Both the position numbers and the translations under genes were made by a program. This document shows, in pieces, positions 51,702 through 61,500 of a DNA stretch of 64,000 nucleotides. Each line of letters opens with the position of its first letter. The stretch's first letter is position 1. This stretch comes from Gigantopelta aegis. Its lineage: Eukaryota; Mollusca; Gastropoda; Neomphalida; Peltospiridae. The stretch is taken from the NCBI RefSeq assembly GCF_016097555.1, contig NC_054704.1, positions 44,942,937 to 45,006,936 on the forward strand. Reading direction: 5' to 3'. The notes below the pieces were generated by a model. The model was not told where the DNA came from. It worked only from the letters and a program-made list of their open reading frames with translations, and made no database searches.

Positions 51702-53406
51702 CACATACATGTAGCCTTTATACACGTACATGTAGCCTTTATACACCTACATGTAGCCTTTATACACACACATGTAGCCTTTATACACATACATGTAGCC
51801 TTTATACACCTACATGTAGCCTTTATACACATACATGTAGCCTTTATACACCTACATGTAGCCTTTATACACCTACATGTAGCCTTTATACACGTACATG
51901 TAGCCTTTATACACATACATGTAGCCTTTATACACCTACATGTAGCCTTTATACACCTACATGTAGCCTTTATACACACACATGTAGCCTTTATACACCT
52001 ACATGTAGCCTTTATACACCTACATGTAGCCTTTATACACACACATGTAGCCTTTATACACACACATGTAGCCTTTATACACATACATGTACCTACATGT
52101 AGCCTTTATACACCTACATGTAGCCTTTATACACGTACATGTAGCCTTTATACACGTACATGTAGCCTTTATACACCTACATGTAGCCTTTATACACGCA
52201 CATGTAGCCTTTATACACATACATGTAGCCTTTATACACCTACATGTAGCCTTTATACACGTACATGTAGCCTTTATACACACATGTAGCCTTTATACAC
52301 CTACATGTAGCCTTTATACACGTACATGTAGCCTTTATACACGTACATGTAGCCTTTATACACCTACATGTAGCCTTTATACACACACATGTAGCCTTTA
52401 TACACCTACATGTAGCCTTTATACACCTACATGTAGCCTTTATACACCTACATGTAGCCTTTATACACCTACATGTAGCCTTTATACACACACATGTAGC
52501 CTTTATACACCTACATGTAGCCTTTATACAACTACATGTAGCCTTTATACAACTACATGTAGCCTTTATACACCTACATGTAGCCTTTATACACACACAT
52601 GTAGCCTTTATACACACACATGTAGCCTTTATACACCTACATGTAGCCTTTATACATGTACATGTAGCCTTTATACACGCACATGTAGCCTTTATACACG
52701 TACATGTAGCCTTTATACACCTACATGTAGCCTTTATACACCTACATGTAGCCTTTATACACGCACATGTAGCCTTTATACACGTACATGTAGCCTTTAT
52801 ACACGTACATGTAGCCTTTATACACACACATGTAGCCTTTATACACCTACATGTAGCCTTTATACACGTACATGTAGCCTTTATACACCTACATGTAGCC
52901 TTTATACACGTACATGTAGCCTTTATACACACACATGTAGCCTTTATACACCTACATGTAGCCTTTATACACACATGTAGCCTTTATACACCTACATGTA
53001 GCCTTTATACACACACATGTAGCCTTTATACACCTACATGTAGCCTTTATACACCTACATGTAGCCTTTATACACACACATGTAGCCTTTATACACCTAC
53101 ATGTAGCCTTTATACACGTACATGTAGCCTTTATACAACTACATGTAGCCTTTATACACACTACATGTAGCCTTTATACACCTACATGTAGCCTTTATAC
53201 ACACACATGTAGCCTTTATACACCTACATGTAGCCTTTATACACCTACATGTAGCCTTTATACACACACATGTAGCCTTTATACACCTACATGTAGCCTT
53301 TATACACCTACATGTAGCCTTTATACAACTACATGTAGCCTTTATACATGTACATGTAGCCTTTATACACACACATGTAGCCTTTATACACCTACATGTA
53401 GCCTTT
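51702..53406. repeat. 21-bp minisatellite, about 81 copies
   Basis: Units of acatgtagcctttatacacc + t. The base triplet before ACATGT varies (cct, cgt, cac, cat, cgc, act) while the rest is almost invariant. A few units are 2 bp short or otherwise shifted. Because 21 is divisible by three and no unit frame has a stop, long repetitive open frames of up to 297 codons appear on both strands. These are by-products, not genes. Confidence 0.97.
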
Positions 53407-53611
53407 CCCCTGCTCTACTGCACTGAGACTTGATGTTAAACTAAGGCCATCATTTGAAAAACACTGGTTGGGAGTGTTTGGTTATTTTATTGGGAATAAC
53501 CTCAACAAAAATATGATAATTGCAAAAGGGATAGTTGATTATTTTCACTCTTTTCACATGCCTTTTCTATACGGGGTATATGGGACTTAGATTACCATTA
53601 AATGTTAAATA

Positions 53612-53929
53612 AGGAAATGTTTTATTTAATGATGCACTCAACACATTTTATTTACGGTTATATGGCGTCAGCCATATGGTTAAGGACCACACAGATATTG
53701 AGAGAGGAAACCCGCTGTCGCCACTTTATGGGCTACCGATTATTAGCAGCAAGGAATCTTTTATATGCACCATCCCACAGACCGGGTAGTACATACCACA
53801 GCCTTTGATATACCAGTCGTGGTGCACTGGCTGGAACGAGAAATGGCTCAATAGGCCCACCGACTGGTATCGATCCCAGACCGACCACGCATCGAGCGGG
53901 TGCTTTACCACTGGGCTACGTCCCACCCC
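53612..53929 (-). mobile_element. SINE (head 2, tail a)
   Basis: Full length in minus orientation. A perfect duplication TAAATGTTAAATA is at 53599-53611 and 53930-53942. Head 2 reads (inverted) tagcccagtggtaaagcacc. Confidence 0.93.
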
Positions 53930-53942
53930 TAAATGTTAAATA

Positions 53943-55570
53943 GAACATTATTTCAACAGAAAAATGACAGCTGCTATTTAACATGTTATTCTGAATTAAA
54001 TTAAAACATTATTACTTTGTGAAGACTGCTATTAGTCCATGAGCCAGACCCTGGATTTTTGAGATTGACTACCAAGAAGGTGACCAGATCCAACAGTGAT
54101 TTTTGGTTAGTCTGGTACCTGAGGGGTCCAAAAAACTGATGGACTTTTTGGAAGTGTAGCTTAGTGCCCGTATGGTGGCCATCTTTAAAGATGGCCGCCA
54201 GTTTGGGACTAAAATATGATACTTCATAAAAGTGACTTTGGAGCTCTAACCACATGACCTACAGACATGGGGTTTGGAGTATTTTGTTCATCTTTGGATT
54301 ACGCATCTCATGATGTATATATAGTGTGCCTTAATTACTATTGTCTGTTCCAAATTTAAGAAATAATGTAAAAAATGTGGGGGGGGTTTCACATTTTTCT
54401 AGTAAAGTTTATCACCATTCTCTATCTATACATGTTATGGTCAAATTTCCACCTAGGTCATCTCGATGTATTCATATGCCATCCATAACCACCATTACAT
54501 TGTCTTGTTTGACCATTTTCGTACTCTGGTGACGCGTTTTACTATAGATACCTAATTTTCGTTTTCGGCTCTTTTGGGGTAGGGGTAGTATCAGATCTTT
54601 AATAAGCTGCTATAAGGAAACATAAAGATGACTTTGGGACATGAAGTTAGGCTAATTTGATATCAAAATACATTTTGTATTCATATATTTATAATTTTAC
54701 ACCACTTCAACCCTTATAGTCTGTTCATAGGCCTATAGGTTCCGATGGTTTAGTCGTTTTAAATAATCTACCAAAACATACGTTGGTCAACTACAGTACC
54801 AATCACTTGCAGAGTTAGGCCTACCATGATTCATTATACACGAGCCCTACAGAATTGGTTATAACAAAAAACAACCACAACAAATACTACGTTCACTTTC
54901 ATCATGGATGCCAGGAACTACAGACATGTGCATGTGTCAAAATGTTACTTTGATCTAGCTCAAATTATTGTTATCGAGAAGGCTTAAAACTTCCAGTAGG
55001 CCTACAGAGATGGTGAGTATTGACTTATGATATATGTTAATCCCACTTGTGCATACTTTGTGAGGGCTATTTTATGTATGTCACCTCTGCAATGCATAGC
55101 CATTGCATGTACATTGCACACCTGTATGCTGTAGGCCAGTTTCTATTGATACTCTATACTGTGGATGGATGGATGTAGCCCCACTGTGGCGATGTAATTA
55201 AACATTGCAATAATTGTCAATGTAGCCTAGATTAAAAGGCTAGGTATTTTCATAAAAATTCTAGACATTGTCCCCGATGTGTTTCACAACATTAAAGTGA
55301 TTATGTCCCAGGTAGCGGAAGTGGCAACAATTGGAATTTCGTGGTAAACGAAATTCGAGTAAAACCCTCTATATTTCACATGTGTAACCTGGCTACTGTA
55401 GGTATATAGAGCCACTCATCCAAGTGCCATCTACATTTTATAGGTGTAACCTGAACTGCACGTCCGTGGAGTCACTAGGACTATGCTCTATGATTTCTAT
55501 TACCCTCAGTGCCCACTAGGTATTGCCACTTGTCTGATTCCGATTCTGATAAACACTGTTTATTTCAGAT
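53943..55570. other. Unannotated DNA upstream of the decayed coding fragment
   Basis: No gene supported. It includes several palindrome-like short stretches but no element with clear ends. A good splice-acceptor-like tract (ctgtttatttcag) closes it at about 55,568. Confidence 0.4.
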
Positions 55571-55574
55571 GTGA

Positions 55575-56075
55575 AGCCATGGCAGAGCCCTCACAGAAAC
55601 GCCCCAAACTTGACCCCTCATAATCTGTGGATGGAACTCTCCACCTGATCAACTGGTGAGGCCAAGAGATCTGGAATCTTGGAAAATGCTTTTTGATGCT
55701 GTAGAGATACGACATTTTGAACTTATCATAAAACTGTTGACTGACAATCTAAGTGTTGTACCCAATGTACTGTATCATCGTGAATGCAGATCAGGATTTA
55801 CGCACAAAAAGGAACTGACACGGCTACAAAACGTGGTAAAAAGGCAAGAATTGGTTAGGACTGAAGGGGAAAAGACAGAACCAAGGCAATCATTGCGACA
55901 CATGGGAACTGAAGAAAATTCACGTGTGTATGATAAGGTGTACATTTTCTGTGAACAAAAACAAGTATGTAAAAGGAACACAGAGTAAAGAACCCTTGAT
56001 ACAGGCCGTAGGCCTTCGGGCTGACCAGACTATTTGAGACATTGCAATAAAGACCGCTAATGAACGACTTTTTTT
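55575..56075 (+). pseudogene. Decayed fragment of a repetitive invertebrate protein family
   Basis: The longest open part (55,656-55,988) reads ESWKMLFDAVEIRH, LYHRECRSGFTHKKEL and FCEQKQVC. Further along, LIQAVGLRADQTI can be seen. The combination 'YHRxCR..FT.K..L' plus 'LRAD.TI' recalls a Cys/His-bearing protein family found in many copies in corals and molluscs and usually left uncharacterised. The region is interrupted and appears non-functional. The family name and whether it belongs to a mobile element are unknown to me. Confidence 0.45.
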
Positions 56076-56835
56076 TTTAAATCTGTTTTTTAGTACTAAG
56101 TTTCAGAACTACCTAATGGAAACTTCAGGAAAATAAAGACTGACAGTCCAAAGTTAAAATGCACAAGAAATAAAAATTCAGAAATGTTGAAATTTAGAAA
56201 TCTGTATTGTTATAATTATAATTATAGTTATTGTATTAGTATGTGGAGACTGCCTCAGTTAATCACTGTACCAAGTTTCAGGATATATAATGAAACTCTT
56301 AAGAGATGGATTTTAAATGTTTTAATATAAATACTGGTACATTTTATTTGTGGATACTGCCCCAGAGATATAAAAACATGTTTTTATTAAATTGTAAAAA
56401 CTGGCCAGTAGGAGAAAGAAGCCTTCAAGGAAAAGTTGACAGACAGATGGATGAATGGACACGCAAAAAAGTGGTACCATCTGCGCCGCCCCTGCGTCAG
56501 ATATAAAATTAAGTATTTCATACTACTAGTTTGTCTAACAAAAATGTTTACAGAAAAAATTTAAAATAAATATCCAAGAAAAAAACATATCACAGGATTA
56601 ACATAAATTTAAATTCTACATGTACATGTATGTAAACTATTACAGGGGTGCTGGAATGGAAAATGTTTCACTATAGTCCACTGGATCAAGCAAAGTGTGC
56701 TAGTAGGCTAGAATTTTTATAACTCCATCAGCATACAACATTGTGTAATATTATAATATAACTTTCACTTAAAATGATCAGTGAGTGACACAATAATGTG
56801 AAATCTTTTTATTGCAACTTTTGTTCATTTTATAG

Positions 56836-56922
56836 TAATACTAATTTAAACTGGATGAAATAGTAATACTAATTTAAACTGGATGAAATACATGTAGTAA
56901 TACTAATTTAAACTGGATGAAA
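56836..56922. repeat. Short tandem repeat, three units
   Basis: tagtaatactaatttaaact + ggatgaaa repeated three times with one 5-bp insertion. Confidence 0.9.
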
Positions 56923-56936
56923 CAAAAGTTGAAGTT

Positions 56937-57243
56937 TGTTTTGTTTAATGACACCACTAGAGCACATTGATTTATTAATAATTGACTATTAGATGTCAAA
57001 CATTTAGTAATTTTGACATTATAGTCTTAGAGAGGAAACCCACTACATTTTTCCATTAGTAGCAAGGGATTTTTTACATGCACCATCTCATAGACAGAAT
57101 AGCACATACTACAGCCTTTGATATACCAGTTATGGTGTACTGGCTGTAACGAGAAATAGCCCAATGGGTCCACCGATGGGGATCGATCTTAGACCGACTG
57201 TGCATCAGGCGAGCGTTTTACCAATGTGCTACATCCTACCCCT
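56937..57243 (-). mobile_element. SINE (head 2, tail b)
   Basis: Head 2 (inverted tagcacattggtaaaacgct) joined to tail b (aatgacaccactagagcaca). Same core as the tail-a copies next to it. Confidence 0.9.
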
Positions 57244-57333
57244 TAGATGACATAAAATATAAAAAGGTAGTCCTCCATCAGACTAGTTACATTTTATATC
57301 TTGTCTGTCAGAAATTTCACTATTATTTGGCAA

Positions 57334-57658
57334 GGGGGCGAGACGTAGCCCAGTGGTAAAGCACTCGTTTGATGCGCGGTTGGTTTCAGATCGATCCCCA
57401 TCAGTGAGCCCATTGGGCTATTTCCCACTCCAGCCACTGCACCATGACTGGTACATCAAAGACTGTGGTATGTGCTATCCTGTCTATGGGATGGTGCATA
57501 TAAAAGATCCCTTGCTGCTAATCGAAAAAGAGTAGCCCATGAAGTGGCGACAGCGGGTTTCCTCCCTCAATATCTGTGTGGTCCTTAACCATATGTCCAA
57601 TGCCATATAACCGTAAATAAAATGTTTTGTGTGTCTCGTTAAATAAACCATTTCCTTC
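57334..57658 (+). mobile_element. SINE (head 2, tail a)
   Basis: gagacgtagcccagtggtaa…cagatcgatcccc…gatcccttgctgctaat…ccgtaaataaaatgttttgt. The duplication CTATTATTTGGCAA (one mismatch) is at 57320-57333 and 57659-57672. Confidence 0.93.
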
Positions 57659-57891
57659 CTATTATCTGGCAAATGAGCTGGTATTTTCTATACCCCTCCA
57701 TATTATATTACATGCCCTACTGTCGTATTGTGCAGGTATAGCTAACAGCTGGGTTTTTTTTCTATCTATGTAACATATGTATGCATATTTTAAAACACTG
57801 TGCTATAGTTTTTCTGGTGCTATAGAAAACTGAATTACTTTATCCATCTTATTTACACTATTTCAGTGTTAGACAATTGCAAGTTTATAAG

Positions 57892-58177
57892 GAAATGTTT
57901 TATTTAACGACGCACTCAACACATTTTATTTATGGTTATATGGTGTCAGACATCACAGATATTGAGAGAGGATGGGCTACTCTTTTCGATTAGCAGCAAG
58001 GGATCTTTTATATGCACCATCCCACAGACAGGATAGTACATAGCACAGCCTTTGTTACACCAGTCGTGGTGCACTGGCTGGAACGAGAAATAGCCCAATG
58101 GGTCCACGGATAGGGATTGATCCTGGACTGACCGCACTTCAAGTGAATGCTTTACCACTGGGCTACATCCCGCCCCG
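57892..58177 (-). mobile_element. SINE (head 2, tail a, short internal deletion)
   Basis: The duplication GCAAGTTTATAAG (one mismatch) is at 57879-57891 and 58178-58190. About 30 bp are missing in the tail-a/core junction (tcagacatcacagatattg). Confidence 0.9.
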
Positions 58178-58205
58178 GCAAGTGTATAAGTGCATGCAAT
58201 TAACT

Positions 58206-58385
58206 GAAAATCAGAGGAAGGCATATTCAATAGCACATTGTTTAATCAGTGAAAATCAGAGGAAGGCATATTCAATAGCACATTGTTTAATCAGTGAAAA
58301 TCAGAGGAAGGCATATTCAATAGCACATTGTTTAATCAGTGAAAATCAGAGGAAGGCATATTCAATAGCACATTGTTTAATCAGT
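58206..58385. repeat. Four perfect copies of a 45-bp unit
   Basis: gaaaatcagaggaaggcata…cattgtttaatcagt repeated four times without a visible difference, starting 15 bp after a SINE duplication. Perfect identity implies recent expansion. Confidence 0.95.
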
Positions 58386-58573
58386 GTCGATTAATCACAA
58401 GTCAAATAGGAAGTGTTTTCATCTGGTTTGGAACAGGCACTAGGGTATGTACATGTATGTCAGGTCTTGATTGTTATCATAGAATTAAGTTCTCTAATTC
58501 AGATAGAGGTACATGTATGTTGAGAATATGCCTTTTTTTTCTTCAAAAAGGTAACCACTGTCGCATATCTTAT

Positions 58574-61500
58574 CTATCCATTCTTTTTTATGTAGTAGGC
58601 CACAGGTAAATTATAATAGGATTCTCCAAGCCAGAAGTACACGTATTTACTCTTATCCAGTGGTATGTTCTTCTTCCTGTATAAAAGAAACAAAATTGAG
58701 TTACTGTAAATTGTGAAATTTTTAAAACTGTTATGTTCATGCATGTCTAATGAATGAAGTGTCCAACAATTTTAAGCCAGGTTTTTTAGAATATGTAAGA
58801 AATAGATTACTAAGCATGCCATTTCTATTACAACTCACTGTTTAAAAAATTTGTTTTGTTTAACAACACCATTAGAGCACATTGATTAATTCATCTCTCA
58901 AAAGTGAAAACCCCATAAAACCACTTTAAATACTTAGTCCTGTGCATCTTTTCACTGTATTATGAATTTTTAGTGTGCAGTTTGAATTAGCTGAATGCAT
59001 TACATTTGTGTCTTATAATGGTGAATTGTAGCAGTTTAGAGTACTGAATAATCACTTATGCATGAACTTAATAGCCTTAAATAATAAGATTCCCAGTCTG
59101 GAGCTTGTCGCGGTAAGACGTGTTTGTGCACACTGCACGTGCTTTCGCGGCTCGACTTGGGGATCCTTCACTTTTGTTGCTTTTATCAGCGAAGTGAAGT
59201 TTTCTACTGGGATGTATGTGGCCATTGGAACTGATTGAACGCTGGAACACTTCTCATTTCAACAGTCTGCACCACCATGTTGGATTCTTTTTTAGCGAGA
59301 TTCCTTGCCTCCACGTCATTTCTCCGTCTGACTATGTTGACTTTCTTTTTTCGTGACTCGTATGACGGCCATTCTGCAGAATGCCACAGTTGTTCGCGTC
59401 TAGTCTCTACATGTCCGCCCCACTCTAAGAAGAAATAGGAAGCGGGGTCAGCCCCTACTACTCTTTTCTGGACTTTACTTTGTTTTATTGTGATACCATC
59501 TTGTATCCTCCAGAGTCGGGCCCGTCCGTACCACTATACCAACCTATGACAACTGGACTATACCCTAGTCTGATTCTCTCTCTCGTTCAGACGGATCCGG
59601 CTTCTCAAGATCTGTATTTCAGCACAGCACTACACCTTCAATGCCTATTGACTGTCAATCTAGGGGTTTTCTTGACGGGATGCAACCCATCTCGTCCCTA
59701 CAAGCTGTGCACCCTAAGGGCCTTAACGAGGCCACTCACGTGGACATATAGATTGGACTTTAAACTTTTAGACCTTAGTTCAAAAGTTTATGTCGAAATT
59801 ACTCTCTTTCTTTAATATTATTAATTATCCAAATTATATAAATATTCGACCGAGCAGTCAATTCTTTTTATTTTTGGCTTGTAACCTTTTTCTTTCTTTT
59901 TTTTTTCTTTTTTTTTTAAATTCTATTCATTTTTTTACTAATTGCTATTTTCAAAATTCTGCCCATTTTCAACTCACCCCCCCCCCCCCCTCCATCTTAT
60001 CTAATTTCATTTTGACCACCCGATCTAATCTAGCGACCAAATTTAATGAGTAGAATTTTCTTTATTAATTATATTAGAGATGCCCACTATTTAATTTTTG
60101 GATGTAAATTTCAAAATTGTCCCTTAATTTTTTCTGTCCTGGGATAAGCCCCTGGCTATCCAGAGACAGGCCCTAGGACGGACATGCTCGAAACTCTAGT
60201 GGTATATGAGCATGAAAAAAATATTCGCACTCGCACTTAAATAATAATAATAATACTGGCAACAATGAGTTGGTAATTCAGCTAGACATCAAAATGAATC
60301 ATGTAGGCCTATAAGAAAATGTGCAGGACCACATTAATCTAAATTAAATCTGTCTGTGGTAAAAAAAATACTGACATTTATAGTATATATTTTTAATTAT
60401 TAATTTGATTTTATGTGAACTGAACTAAACTGAACTAAAATTTTGCATTCTCAGATATTGCATACTCAGTAAATTATATTGTTAGGCAAAGTGATCTTGC
60501 AGAAAATGATAAGAATTACACCATCATTATCAACAATAATAAATCATGATTCATGATCGTCTACTCACTTCACTTTTGTGTCGCCACTCGTTTTCTACGA
60601 CCTCTTTTTTGTTTAATTCTCTTTGCAGCTCGTTTTGGTTTCTGCATATACAGTATATAATATAATATTATTATGTTGGTAGTAATATTCAGACACTGTA
60701 ATAATGTGGAAATGAAAGTGGTTTATTATAAATATATACATGTATTTACAGTAATGTGTAACTTTATCACAAGTATGTCAGCATTGTCTCAAATATCCTT
60801 GAAAGACTGAGTTTAATAATACAGGCAACAATGGCTTGGTAGTTGAGCTAAAAAAAAAAAATTATCAGGCACGTGTGCAGGAAATTATTGCTGGAGGTTC
60901 TAGACTGACGAGCGAAGTTCTAGGATGATTCACCATTTGCTTTGAGTAGTGGGGCTTTGATTCCTGAACACATGACCGATTATGTACATTGTTTAGAAAA
61001 TATACAATATGTTTCGTTACACCATATTAATCTAAACTGAACCTGACCTTAGTAACAAAGTACAATGTATATGTATATGTGTATATGTTTTTCTAAAGTA
61101 ATTGATGAACTGAAATGAAAAACATATTTACTATTTACTATCACATATTTGACATACTCAGCAGTTTATATAGCAAAGCCTTCTTGAAAACAAATGCTAA
61201 ATCATCAGTATGAATGCATGAATGAATGAATGAATGAATGAATGATTAATGACATCCTTGCATGAAAATACACCGGCTATTGGGTGTCTCATTAGTATCA
61301 CTATTAACATTATCAACTCACTCCATGTTTCTTTGCCAACTTGTTTATGGCGGGCTGTTTTTCTTTAGGGTCTTCATGTTCTGTATTTTCCTGTTCCACC
61401 TCTGAAGATTTACAAAATGACAAAGATTTTTAAAGTATTGAAGATTTACAAAATTAAAAAGATGTTTAAAGTATTTAATAGGACAGACAAGTCAGGTTCC

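Noticed and set aside
51519-53372. Open frames of up to 297 codons on both strands with 7-residue periods
   Set aside because: They come from a 21-bp minisatellite without stops. There is no conserved start, and both strands are equally open.
51702-53406. CRISPR array
   Set aside because: The 21-bp period has no spacers, only a variable triplet, and the genome is that of an animal.
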